A stretch of 33,030 nt of DNA from Phycisphaerales bacterium (GCA_020853815.1 JADYYE010000080.1:1-33030), one strand, 5' to 3'; shown: positions 1-7,941, numbered from the stretch's first letter. The notes: a model not told the origin generated them from the letters alone. Translations and numbers: made by a program.

Positions 1-1
1 G

Positions 2-22
2 CCCCCCCCCCCCCCCCCCCCC
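2..22. repeat. Homopolymeric C tract (21 C) at window edge
   Basis: The window opens with G followed by 21 consecutive C residues, and closes with six C residues at 33025-33030. Such a run at an edge may mark an assembly break or a polymerase-slippage site. No function can be read from it. It lies about 50 bp upstream of the first start codon. Confidence 0.9.
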
Positions 23-71
23 GCTAAAGTACGGTGGCTTCAAGGCAATCGCACCCCGCGGAGTTGAGCAC

Positions 72-323
72 ATGAAATCGAGATTGCAGCCTGTCGTTCC
101 GCTCGTCGCGTTGTTCGTTGCGGCCGTCGCGACCATCGCCAGCGCGTTTGATTCGTCGGGAAACCCAACGCCGATCCCGGCGGCGTGCTACGGGAAGTGC
201 AGTGGTACGACCATAACTTGCGGGTATGGTCTATCCCCGTGCTGCTGTTTCATCGGAGGCAAAGACACCTGTGTTTGTCGTACCGTGACCGATTGCACGC
301 AGGCCAACGGCTGCCAGCCATAA
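72..323 (+). CDS. Small secreted cysteine-rich peptide
   Basis: This 83-residue protein has a clear Sec signal peptide: KSR start, hydrophobic core at about 8-24, and an ASA cleavage site near residue 25. The mature part of about 58 residues holds ten cysteines, including a CCC triplet and CVC, an even number that would allow five disulfides. There is no tryptophan and no recognised domain. GGAG lies about nine bases before the ATG. It is the first gene of an apparent three-gene unit whose last member carries a MauE-type redox membrane domain, so it is a plausible client for disulfide formation; that is inference. The family is not recognised and the function is unknown. Confidence 0.8.
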   Translation: MKSRLQPVVPLVALFVAAVATIASAFDSSGNPTPIPAACYGKCSGTTITCGYGLSPCCCFIGGKDTCVCRTVTDCTQANGCQP

Positions 324-340
324 GACGTGATGTTCGGGAG

Positions 341-1216
341 ATGATCTCACTCGATTGGCCGCGTATGAGTCGAACGAGACGATCGCTAACCTTGGCGCTG
401 CCGATGGCCGCTGCTTTGGCGATTGGCTGGGTGGCTTGGTATCGCCTGTCGCTGGTTACGCCCGAGTCAAACCCGCAGGCATACTGGGCGCGAGAAGGTC
501 AGATCGCGTACGCGCGCCTGCCCACCGTTCCGGTCACGGAGCGCGGCAGGATCGCCGACGCCGTTCAGGGGGCTCCGTATGAGGATCCGGGCGGGCTCTT
601 GAAGGGACGCGGCGAGCTAGTCGGTTCACTGCGAACGACGGTCGCGGAGTATCTGCAGGCCCGGCTGAACGCGACGTCGCCCGAAGGCTACGCGCGGTGG
701 ATGGAAGAGAGAGGATACCGCTTCCTCTCGGACGACGAGTTCGCGTCTCGATTCAGACCGCTGGAGTACTACGCCGGGCTGGCGGGGATTCGCAGCAAGA
801 ACATCCGCGAGATTTTCGCGGGGATGTGGTCATTCGCCCCGTCGGCGGCCTCACAACCAGATGCGGTGTGTGTGGGCGAGGGTGCAACAACGATCAGCAT
901 CGGCGAGGCGCGGGTGGGGGTTCCGTTCTCGACCGAGCTTCGAGGATCGCTCGGGCGAGACCTGTGGCAGGGCGGCTCGGCAGCGACCTGCACATTCTGG
1001 ATGCGACCCCCCATTCAGCGGGAGGGCGTCATTAGGACGCGCGGGCGAGTGCTGGCGGCCAAGGTTGGGATTATCGTGTGTGTCCCGAACTCCGGGCGAA
1101 GACCGCTCGTGATTTCCGCGTTCTGCGATCCGGCGGACAATCGATGGTGGGTGGACGGCGCAACGGTCACGAACTTCATCGGCGATGATCGAGTGTGGAC
1201 CTGCCCGGAGTTCTGA
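341..1216 (+). CDS. Membrane-anchored protein of unknown function
   Basis: The protein is 291 residues if it starts at ATG 341; ATG 365 is an alternative in the same frame. An Arg-rich N-terminus is followed by one hydrophobic segment (about residues 15-34), giving a signal anchor or signal peptide with the rest outside the cytoplasm. Four cysteines are scattered through the exported part (VCVGEG, ATCTF, IIVCVP, SAFCDP), with a fifth in WTCPEF at the C-terminus. No family is recognised. It starts 17 bases after the cysteine-rich peptide and ends 4 bases before the MauE-prepilin gene, so the three are probably co-transcribed. The open frame extends upstream to 185 but overlaps the preceding gene, so I did not use that start. 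Confidence 0.75.
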   Translation: MISLDWPRMSRTRRSLTLALPMAAALAIGWVAWYRLSLVTPESNPQAYWAREGQIAYARLPTVPVTERGRIADAVQGAPYEDPGGLLKGRGELVGSLRTTVAEYLQARLNATSPEGYARWMEERGYRFLSDDEFASRFRPLEYYAGLAGIRSKNIREIFAGMWSFAPSAASQPDAVCVGEGATTISIGEARVGVPFSTELRGSLGRDLWQGGSAATCTFWMRPPIQREGVIRTRGRVLAAKVGIIVCVPNSGRRPLVISAFCDPADNRWWVDGATVTNFIGDDRVWTCPEF

Positions 1217-1220
1217 ACGG

Positions 1221-2426
1221 ATGAACATGACGCAGGCCGAGCCGAGCGAGGGAGCCCGTGAGCGATGGCACGCGATCGGCGTGATCGCGCTGGGTGCTGT
1301 GTTCTTGGCCGCGGCGGCGGGCAAGCTGCTCCACATCTATGATTTTCGTGCAACCATGGGAGTGCTGGTGGTGCAGGTGCTCGGCAAGACAAGCCTGCCG
1401 CTGACAGTGATTTGTGCCTGGTCGGTCATTACTCTTGTCGCCGTGGAGACGGGTGTCGGCCTGGGATTGGTGGTTTTCAGGTCGTTAGCGCGCCTGTGGG
1501 TCGCGTGCGCGGCGGTGCTGCTGGTTGGATTCTCTGGCGCGCTGGGGTTGATGCTCGTTATGGACCATCCGCCCTCCTGCGTCTGCTTTGGTTCATGGGA
1601 CGTGCTGCGTGGCGAGGCTCGCACCGGAGCGATTCTGGGGCTGGTGCGCAACGGCGCTTTGCTGGCGCTGTGTGCGTGGCTGCTGGGAGGCGTGCGCCGC
1701 GTCGCGGCGGCGCCCGTGCCTGGTCCGCGGAGTCGGGGCGGGTTTACGCTCGTTGAATTGTTGGTTGTTATCGCGGTTGTCGCCGTGCTTGTGGCAATCC
1801 TGCTGCCGACCCTATCGGGTGCCAAGAAGACGGCCAAGTCCTCGAGAGTGCTCTCTGCTCTGGCGCAGTGTCACGCGAGCATCGCACAGTACGCGACGGA
1901 AGAGAGAGACTACTTTCCTTATCTTGCGCGGGTCGGCATGCCCGAATCCGGCGCATTGCCCGACGCGGACTGGGGCGACCTTGGTGCTCCGTCGTATTTC
2001 CGCGGGCAGGGGCTGCACTGGCCGACGGCGTTGCTGGCGCACGGCGTCGACCTCTCGAACCTGCCCTTCACGGAACGGCCACGCGAAGGCCCGCCGCGGA
2101 TATCCACATACCTCTGGATGACCAACGCCGCGTTTGCTCGGCCGGAGTATTGGGTTGGGACCTATCCACCGGACTCGTTCTTGCCGGCGCACTTTGCCGG
2201 GGTGAGACAAAGCGAGGCTGTCTTCCCATCCAATAAGGGCCTCCTGGCGTCTGTGGGCGTTCTCGATGAAAGAACCACATCATGGGAGGTGGGTGCTTGC
2301 GATGGATCGGCGGCGATCAGATCGCTCCGCGACCCCCCTTTGCAAATCGAAATATCGCGCCCGTACGGCTGCACGCCTTGGAGAGTCGTAAGTACGTTTG
2401 AGGGCATTCGAGGAAGAGACTACTGA
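1221..2426 (+). CDS. MauE/DoxX-like redox membrane domain fused to type IV prepilin-like domain
   Basis: The protein is 401 residues, with GGAG ten bases before ATG 1221. Residues about 10-160 form four hydrophobic segments with a C-x-CFG motif (Cys120, Cys122), as in MauE-like members of the DoxX superfamily. MauE is needed for maturation of the disulfide-rich methylamine dehydrogenase light chain. After a short Pro/Arg linker comes a textbook class III prepilin signal: RGGFTLVELL with Gly174, Phe175 and Glu179, a hydrophobic helix ending in ILLP, then a globular domain resembling the prepilin-like proteins abundant in Planctomycetota. No stop separates the halves. If a prepilin peptidase cuts after Gly174, the whole four-helix domain would act as the leader peptide. 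A separate prepilin starting at GTG 1716 cannot be excluded. Confidence 0.85.
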   Translation: MNMTQAEPSEGARERWHAIGVIALGAVFLAAAAGKLLHIYDFRATMGVLVVQVLGKTSLPLTVICAWSVITLVAVETGVGLGLVVFRSLARLWVACAAVLLVGFSGALGLMLVMDHPPSCVCFGSWDVLRGEARTGAILGLVRNGALLALCAWLLGGVRRVAAAPVPGPRSRGGFTLVELLVVIAVVAVLVAILLPTLSGAKKTAKSSRVLSALAQCHASIAQYATEERDYFPYLARVGMPESGALPDADWGDLGAPSYFRGQGLHWPTALLAHGVDLSNLPFTERPREGPPRISTYLWMTNAAFARPEYWVGTYPPDSFLPAHFAGVRQSEAVFPSNKGLLASVGVLDERTTSWEVGACDGSAAIRSLRDPPLQIEISRPYGCTPWRVVSTFEGIRGRDY

Positions 2427-2460
2427 GCGGCTGATGAGCGTCGCTCGCGCCGCCCCAGAG

Positions 2461-5400
2461 CTACCCCAGAACCAGGTTCACGAGCTTCCCCGGCACCACG
2501 ATCACCTTCTTGATCGCCTTGCCCCCGATCTGTTCCTGGACCTTGGCGTCGGACAGCACCGCGGCCTCGACCGCCGCCTGGTCCGCATCCCGCGGCACCT
2601 GAATCCGCGTGCGCACCTTGCCCATGATCTGCACCGGCATCTCGATGCTGGCGTCGACGAGCAACGCCGGATCGAACGTCGGCCATGCCGCCTCCGACGC
2701 CAGGCCCGTTCCCCCCGCCCTGGCGAAGATCTCCTCCGCCAGGTGCGGCGCAAACGGGGCGAGCACCAGCGCGAAGCGCTGAATCTGCGAGACCTCCAGC
2801 CCGCCCGCGGTCGTCGCCGCGTTTACGAGCTCCATCATCGCCGCGATCGCGGTGTTGAAGCTGAGACGCTCGATATCCCCCTCGGCCTTGGCGATCAGGC
2901 GGTGCAGCTGCTTCTCGATGTCGTGGTTCCGGGCCGCGAGCGATCGCAGCGCGCCGGTCTTCTCGTCCACGCACAGGCGCCACGCGCGCTGCAGGAAGCG
3001 GAAGCACCCAGCGATGTCGCGCGGGTTCCAGGGCTTGCTCGCCTCCAGCGGGCCCATGTACATCTCGTACAGGCGGCAGGTGTCCGCGCCGAACTCCCCG
3101 ATCACGTCGTCGGGGTTGATCACGTTCTTGTAACGCTTCGACATCTTGGTCACGATGGGCGACACCGGCTTGCCCGTCGCGATCTCGACGTGGGTCGTCT
3201 TGTCGCCGTCCACCACCTCGCGAACCTCGTCGACCGCAACGATCGTCTTGTCCGGGCGCTGGAAGGCGTAGCTGGTGATGAGCCCCTGGTGGACCAGTTT
3301 GCGGAACGGCTCGCGGCCGGAGAGCGCGCCGAGGTCGAAGAGCACATTGTGCCAGAAGCGCGAATAGAGCAGGTGCCCGACGGCGTGCTCCGACCCGCCG
3401 ATGTACAGGTCCACGCCGTCCTTGATCCAGTAACCCTCGGCCTCGCGCCCGGCCACGCCGACGGCGCAGCGCGGGTCGGTGTAGCGCACGGCGTACCACG
3501 AGCTGCCCGCGCTCCCGGGCATGGTATTGGTCTCGCGCGTCACGGGCGTTTCGGGCGGAAGCAGCGCCGGGTCGACGCCCGCCGCGCCCGCCGTCGTGTT
3601 CATCCACGCCGCCGCCTTGGCGAGCAGGGGCTGCGGGTTCTCGCTCTCGACGGGCGCGTAGTCCGCCAGCTCGGGGAGCTTGACGGGCAGCGCCGATTCG
3701 CGCACCGGGTACGCGTGCCCGTCCTTGTCATAGACGATCGGGAACGGCTCGCCCCAGTAACGTTGGCGGCTGAAGGTCCAATCGCGCAGCTTGTAGTTGG
3801 TCTTGCGCCGCCCGAGACCCGACGCCTCGAGCCAGTCGCCGACCCTGGCCTTGGCCTCCTCGGCGTGCAGGCCGTCGATCGAAACGCGGTCATTGGACGA
3901 ATTGACGGCAAACCCCGGGCCGGTCCACGCCTCGCCGCGGCGCGCGTGGAAGGTACGGGCCTCGAAGGTCTCGCGAACGACATCGAACGACGTGAAGCCC
4001 AGGTCCTCGAGCGCGTCGAGCCACACGATCTTGGTCACGCCGCGTCGCTCGCCGATCGACGCCGGACGCCCCGAAGGCGGGTCGGCCAGGTGGATCGGGA
4101 CCGACGTTCCGCCAGCGGCCGGTGGCACGCGCCGCGTGCGGATCACCGACATGAGCTGGTCAAACTTGTCCGGGTCCGCCTGGGTCGACGTGACCAGGCC
4201 CAGGAAGTCCGCGAGCACATCCGCGAAGCGCTCGTCGGTCTGCTCGTCGGCGATCGAGTTCCGCACGAAGAACGCCATCGCCAGCTCGGCGCGCGTGTAC
4301 ACCACGTCGACGATCGGCAGGTCGAAGGCCTTGGCGAACGCGAAATCGCGGTCGTCGTGGGCGGGCACCGCCATGATCGCGCCCGTGCCGTAGCCCGCGA
4401 GCACATAGTCCGCGGCCCAGACCGGGATCGGCGCGCCGGTCGCGGGGTTGATCGCGTACACGCCCGTGAACACACCGGTCTTTTCCTTGGATTCCTGGCG
4501 TTCCACGTCGGAACGGTTGCGGGCCGCCTCGCAGTACTGGCGGAGCTGGTACCGGTTGGCGTCGCCAACACCCAGGCGTCCCTGCGCGATGTGCTCGCAC
4601 AGCTCGTGCTCGGGCGCGACGACCATGTACGTCGCGCCGAAGATGGTGTCGGGGCGCGTCGTGAAGACGCGGAGCGTTGAGGTAGGTCGGCGCTCCGAGC
4701 CGACGCCTTCATGGGCTACTCCCCCTCGTCGCGCCCAGCGATCCCCGATCCCGACCGAAGACCCCGCCTCGGGCAAGCCCGCCGAGAGCGTCAGCTCGCG
4801 ACTGATGTAGGTCCATGCATACCCGCGTACGCGCGACGCCATCCCGGCCTCGATCGGGTTTCGCGCCACATAGGCGAGGAACGCCGAGAGCCAGCGCCCG
4901 TCACGGATGATGTGATCGAACGCGTCCTCGTCCCACAGCGGGCCGGTCATCGACTCGTGCCGATTGATCTCCGTGGCCGAGAACCGCTTGACGCTCGCCA
5001 CCAGTTCGCGAAGCTCGTACCCGTCGCGCGGACGCACGATCCAGTGAACATGATTCGACATCACGCACGCGCCGAGCACCTCGCAGCGCTCGCCGTCGAA
5101 GTGCATGAGCGATCGCATCACGATGTCCTTCGACGCGTCGTCCAGGTTCCAACCCTTGGTGCGCAATGTCACGAAGTAGGTGGCGCCCGGAAGCATGACA
5201 TGGGGCAGCTTGCGGGCCTCGACCAGCAGGTCGCCCGGCGGCGGCTCGCCGATCGGGAACGGATCGCAGGCCTTGAATCCAGAATCGCGAACGCTGGGCA
5301 TCCCGGGCTCGTCCCACGCGTGAAGGAAATGTGTAGGAGTGGTAGGCGTCGGCTCGGAGAGCCGACCCACCACGGGAAACTCGATCTCCGCGCCCGAGGA

Positions 5401-6279
5401 CTTGCCGATCCAGTCCTCCTGCATCGCCTTGGTGCTCGCGGGCCAGTCGAGGTCCTTGAGCTGCGCCAGCAACCGCTCGGCGTAGGCCGTGATGCGGAAC
5501 ATCCACTGCCTGAGCGGCTTGCGCAGCACCGGGAACCCGCCGCGCTCGCTCCGCCCGTCGATTACCTCGTCGTTGGCGAGCACCGTTCCCAGCTTGGGAC
5601 ACCAGTTGACCGTAGTCTCTGAGATATACGCCAGGCGCTGCGAGTCGAGGTACCTGCGCTGCTCGTCGGCGGCCAGCGGGTCCCACCGCCCCGCCTTCTT
5701 CTCGCGCTCGATCAGGTCCGCGATCGGGCGGGCCTTGTTGGCCTCGGGATCAAACCACGCGTCGTACAGCCGGAGGAAGATCCACTGCGTCCAGCGGTAA
5801 TAGTCCTCGTCGATCGTGCCGAACTCGCGCGACCAGTCGTAGCAGAAGCCGAAGCGCTGCAGTTGTCGCCGGAAGTTGTCGATCGCCTTGCGGGTGGTGA
5901 TCGCGGGATGAACACCCGTCTGGATCGCGTACTGCTCCGCCGGCAGGCCGAACGCGTCCCACCCCATCGGGTGCAGGACGTTGAAGCCCTTGGCCCTCTT
6001 GAAGCGGCACACGATGTCCGTCGCGGTGTATCCCTCGGGGTGCCCGATGTGCAGGCCCGCGCCGGAGGGATAGGGGAACATGTCGAGGCAGTAGAACTTG
6101 GGTTTGGAGGCGTCGAAACCGGGCTGGCCCGGGTTGGGAACGCGGAACGTGCCCCGCGACTCCCACGCCTCTTGCCACCTGGGCTCCAGCGTGCCCGCAA
6201 GGGCCGCGGTGTAGCGATAGGGGGTCTGCTCGTCGCCGGCGTTGCCGCCCGGAATTACTGCGCTTGGGTCCTGGGCCAT
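2461..6279 (-). CDS. leuS: Leucyl-tRNA synthetase with an in-frame RAYT transposase inserted in the CP1 editing domain
   Basis: The protein is 1272 residues against about 860 for a typical bacterial LeuRS, which charges tRNA-Leu in the cytoplasm. The catalytic parts are present: LHIGH at 76-80 and KMSKR at 1045-1049. Editing elements are kept: TTRPDT at 540-545, and GTGAIMAVPAHDDRD at 631-645, whose last Asp aligns with the editing Asp345 of E. coli LeuRS. Between GAEIEFPVVG (about 296-305) and LRVFTTRPDT (about 536-545), normally adjacent, lie about 230 extra residues. These contain a complete RAYT domain (HUH at 410-412, Tyr470) flanked by REP hairpins. A second stretch of extra residues at about 656-790 looks lineage-specific. 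The leuS start lies 12 bases downstream of the folC stop, so both are probably one transcript. The frame has no stop or shift. Confidence 0.95.
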   Translation of the reverse strand: MAQDPSAVIPGGNAGDEQTPYRYTAALAGTLEPRWQEAWESRGTFRVPNPGQPGFDASKPKFYCLDMFPYPSGAGLHIGHPEGYTATDIVCRFKRAKGFNVLHPMGWDAFGLPAEQYAIQTGVHPAITTRKAIDNFRRQLQRFGFCYDWSREFGTIDEDYYRWTQWIFLRLYDAWFDPEANKARPIADLIEREKKAGRWDPLAADEQRRYLDSQRLAYISETTVNWCPKLGTVLANDEVIDGRSERGGFPVLRKPLRQWMFRITAYAERLLAQLKDLDWPASTKAMQEDWIGKSSGAEIEFPVVGRLSEPTPTTPTHFLHAWDEPGMPSVRDSGFKACDPFPIGEPPPGDLLVEARKLPHVMLPGATYFVTLRTKGWNLDDASKDIVMRSLMHFDGERCEVLGACVMSNHVHWIVRPRDGYELRELVASVKRFSATEINRHESMTGPLWDEDAFDHIIRDGRWLSAFLAYVARNPIEAGMASRVRGYAWTYISRELTLSAGLPEAGSSVGIGDRWARRGGVAHEGVGSERRPTSTLRVFTTRPDTIFGATYMVVAPEHELCEHIAQGRLGVGDANRYQLRQYCEAARNRSDVERQESKEKTGVFTGVYAINPATGAPIPVWAADYVLAGYGTGAIMAVPAHDDRDFAFAKAFDLPIVDVVYTRAELAMAFFVRNSIADEQTDERFADVLADFLGLVTSTQADPDKFDQLMSVIRTRRVPPAAGGTSVPIHLADPPSGRPASIGERRGVTKIVWLDALEDLGFTSFDVVRETFEARTFHARRGEAWTGPGFAVNSSNDRVSIDGLHAEEAKARVGDWLEASGLGRRKTNYKLRDWTFSRQRYWGEPFPIVYDKDGHAYPVRESALPVKLPELADYAPVESENPQPLLAKAAAWMNTTAGAAGVDPALLPPETPVTRETNTMPGSAGSSWYAVRYTDPRCAVGVAGREAEGYWIKDGVDLYIGGSEHAVGHLLYSRFWHNVLFDLGALSGREPFRKLVHQGLITSYAFQRPDKTIVAVDEVREVVDGDKTTHVEIATGKPVSPIVTKMSKRYKNVINPDDVIGEFGADTCRLYEMYMGPLEASKPWNPRDIAGCFRFLQRAWRLCVDEKTGALRSLAARNHDIEKQLHRLIAKAEGDIERLSFNTAIAAMMELVNAATTAGGLEVSQIQRFALVLAPFAPHLAEEIFARAGGTGLASEAAWPTFDPALLVDASIEMPVQIMGKVRTRIQVPRDADQAAVEAAVLSDAKVQEQIGGKAIKKVIVVPGKLVNLVLG
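4681..4707 (+). repeat. REP hairpin A (GTAG foot) at the downstream end of the RAYT insert
   Basis: Foot GGTAG (4681-4685) is followed by an eight-base arm (4686-4693), loop TCC (4694-4696) and the opposing arm GAGCCGAC (4697-4704), with seven of eight pairs formed. The bottom strand of REP B matches this over 27 bases with three differences. The hairpin is translated as LeuRS residues about 525-533. Confidence 0.8.
5345..5371 (-). repeat. REP hairpin B (GTGG foot) at the upstream end of the RAYT insert
   Basis: Read on the minus strand, foot GGTGG (5371-5367) is followed by arm GTCGGCTC (5366-5359), loop TCC and arm GAGCCGAC (5355-5348), a perfect eight-pair stem. Orientation is inverted relative to REP A, with both feet outermost, as in REP pairs around stand-alone RAYT genes. 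It encodes LeuRS residues about 303-312. Confidence 0.8.
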
Positions 6280-6291
6280 AGAGGCCGGAGT

Positions 6292-7941
6292 TTAGGAGTC
6301 CCGCGAGCCCGGCTTCCCCGTCGCCCTGGTGACCGGCTTCCGCTCGCCGGCGGGCGGCTTGGCGACCGCCGACGCCGGCGGTTGGGCTTCGGGCTTGGGC
6401 GAGGGCCGAGCTTCGAGTCTGGCCTCGGGTTTGGGCTCGATCCGCGACAGATTCGAGGGCAGCTTCTCCGCCGCCAGGGCCTCGGCCTTCTCCACCAAGA
6501 GTTTCTTGGCCTCGCCCGCGACGTAGAACGACCCGGTCACGCAGATGATGTCGTCGCGCGCCACCGCCCGGGCGGCCAGGTTGATCGCGTCCTTCACGCT
6601 CGGCGCGGTCTGCACCATCTTGTGCGAGAACTCCGCGAAACGCCGGTGCAGTTCCTTGGGGTCCATCGCCCGCGGCGAGTCCGACGCCCGCGTGAAGATG
6701 ATCTTGTCCGCCCCGCGCGCCACGGCCTGCAGCATGCCCGGCACGTTCTTGTCCGCCGCGCACCCGAAGATCATCACCATCGAGTCGTACCGCATGTGGG
6801 CGCCGACCGCCTTGACCAGCCCCGACACGCTCTCTGGATTGTGCGCGCCGTCGACGATGATCCGCGGACGCTCCCACACCTGCTCGAGCCTCCCGAAATT
6901 GGGCGTGCGCGCCAGCCCCTGCGTCACCTGACGCTCCGGCGCTTTCCAGCCCCGCTCACGCAGCACATCCACGATCGCCAGCGCCAGCCCGCAGTTGAAC
7001 GCCTGGTGCTCGCCCTTGAGCGGCACCGGCACGTGCTCGAACTGGCAGCGCGGCGTGGAGAGGCTGACGCGCACATGCGGCCCGAGCTCCGGCGTCGCCT
7101 CGAACCGGTGGCTGAACTCAAGCTCGGGCGTCCCGATCACCCGGAGCGGGCAGCCGACCGCCGCCGCCCTGGCGCGGAACGCGTCGAGCGCCTCGTTCTC
7201 CTGCGGGATCGTCACGCACACCACGCCCGGCTTCATGATCCCGGCCTTCTCGCCCGCGATCTTGGCGAGCGAGTCGCCGAGGATCTGCGTGTGCTCGAGC
7301 TGGATCGCCGTGATCGCGGTGACCTCGGGCGTGATCACGTTGGTCGAGTCCAGACGCCCGCCCAGCCCGACCTCGATCACGCCGACGTCGATCGCCTGGT
7401 CCGCGAAATAGCAGAAGCACATCGCGGTGGTCAGCTCGAAAAACGAGGCCGGGCCGAACTTCCGCTCCAACCCCGCCGCGGCCTTGGCGACGCGGTGCAG
7501 GTACCCGCAGAAGTCGGAGGGTGAAATCTTGCTCGGGCCGATGCGGAAGCGCTCGCGCAGGTCGACCAGGTGAGGGCTGGTGTAGAGCCCCACCGTGTAG
7601 CCGCACCCCGACAGGGCGGCGGTCGTCATCTCGCAGGTGCTCCCCTTGCCTTTGGAGCCGGCAACGTGGACCAGCTTCAGCCCCTGATGCGGATTGCCCA
7701 GGGCCTCGAGCAGGGCGGCCATCCGATCGAGCGTAAGCATCGACGCATCAACCATGTCGGGCTGGAGGCGCTCGATGTTGTGGCGCGTCGTCAGGTAGTC
7801 GCAGGCCTGCTGGTAGGACTCGAAGGCCTCGGGCAACTCCACGACCGCGACCGGTTTGGCCGGGCGCAGGCAACGGCGCGATGACGAACTCTTCTTGCTC
7901 GTCGCGCGCTTCGCGGGTCGTTCGTTGGGCTTGCCGGCCAT
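6292..7941 (-). CDS. folC: Bifunctional dihydrofolate synthase / folylpolyglutamate synthase
   Basis: The protein is 549 residues. It adds glutamate to dihydropteroate and to folates in the cytoplasm, using ATP. The Mur-ligase-like ATP-binding loop VAGSKGKGST is at 93-102, followed by TSPHL and LRERFRI. The central part carries VGLGGRLDSTN, and VDGAHNP lies near residue 364 at the start of the C-terminal domain. Two parts exceed the usual family length of about 430: a Lys/Arg/Ser-rich N-terminal tail of about 30 residues, and a C-terminal Pro/Lys/Glu/Ala-rich low-complexity tail (about 490-549), common as disordered tails in high-GC planctomycetes. It lies directly upstream of leuS on the same strand. 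Confidence 0.93.
   Translation of the reverse strand: MAGKPNERPAKRATSKKSSSSRRCLRPAKPVAVVELPEAFESYQQACDYLTTRHNIERLQPDMVDASMLTLDRMAALLEALGNPHQGLKLVHVAGSKGKGSTCEMTTAALSGCGYTVGLYTSPHLVDLRERFRIGPSKISPSDFCGYLHRVAKAAAGLERKFGPASFFELTTAMCFCYFADQAIDVGVIEVGLGGRLDSTNVITPEVTAITAIQLEHTQILGDSLAKIAGEKAGIMKPGVVCVTIPQENEALDAFRARAAAVGCPLRVIGTPELEFSHRFEATPELGPHVRVSLSTPRCQFEHVPVPLKGEHQAFNCGLALAIVDVLRERGWKAPERQVTQGLARTPNFGRLEQVWERPRIIVDGAHNPESVSGLVKAVGAHMRYDSMVMIFGCAADKNVPGMLQAVARGADKIIFTRASDSPRAMDPKELHRRFAEFSHKMVQTAPSVKDAINLAARAVARDDIICVTGSFYVAGEAKKLLVEKAEALAAEKLPSNLSRIEPKPEARLEARPSPKPEAQPPASAVAKPPAGERKPVTRATGKPGSRDS

Larger units (their letters stand above)
4681..5371 (-). mobile_element. REP-flanked RAYT element (REPtron) inserted in frame in leuS
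   Basis: The element of about 690 bp is read in the same frame and direction as leuS. The RAYT core spans about 4801-5208 (LeuRS residues about 358-493). It has PGATYFVTLRTK at its start, MSNHVHW with His410 (codon 5050-5052) and His412 (5044-5046) as the HUH pair, a GPLWDEDAFDHIIRD segment, and AYVARNPIEAG carrying Tyr470 (codon 4870-4872), which matches the catalytic Tyr of E. coli TnpA-REP in its YIxxNP motif. Known RAYTs are single-strand nucleases that cleave REP hairpins bearing a GTRG foot. Here the outer ends are exactly such hairpins, in inverted orientation. There is no separate stop codon, so RAYT is only made as part of LeuRS; an internal start at ATG 5301 is conceivable. Confidence 0.88.

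Noticed and set aside
72..323. Methylamine dehydrogenase light chain (MauA)
   Set aside because: Cysteine density is similar, but there is no Trp for a TTQ cofactor, the protein is too short, and no MauB-like heavy chain is present.
1716..2426. Separate prepilin gene starting at GTG 1716
   Set aside because: The leader MPGPRSRG would be plausible, but no stop ends the MauE part and no ribosome site is well placed, so the fused reading is simpler.
2427..2460. Bidirectional terminator between the prepilin fusion gene and leuS
   Set aside because: GAGCG-T-CGCTC and GCGGC/GCCGC pairings exist, but the loop is too small and no T-run follows on either strand.
2398..4680. A 760-codon open frame on the plus strand across leuS
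   Set aside because: It is antisense to conserved LeuRS sequence, composed of Arg/Asp/His/Val-rich shadow translation typical of high-GC DNA, with no ribosome site or domain.
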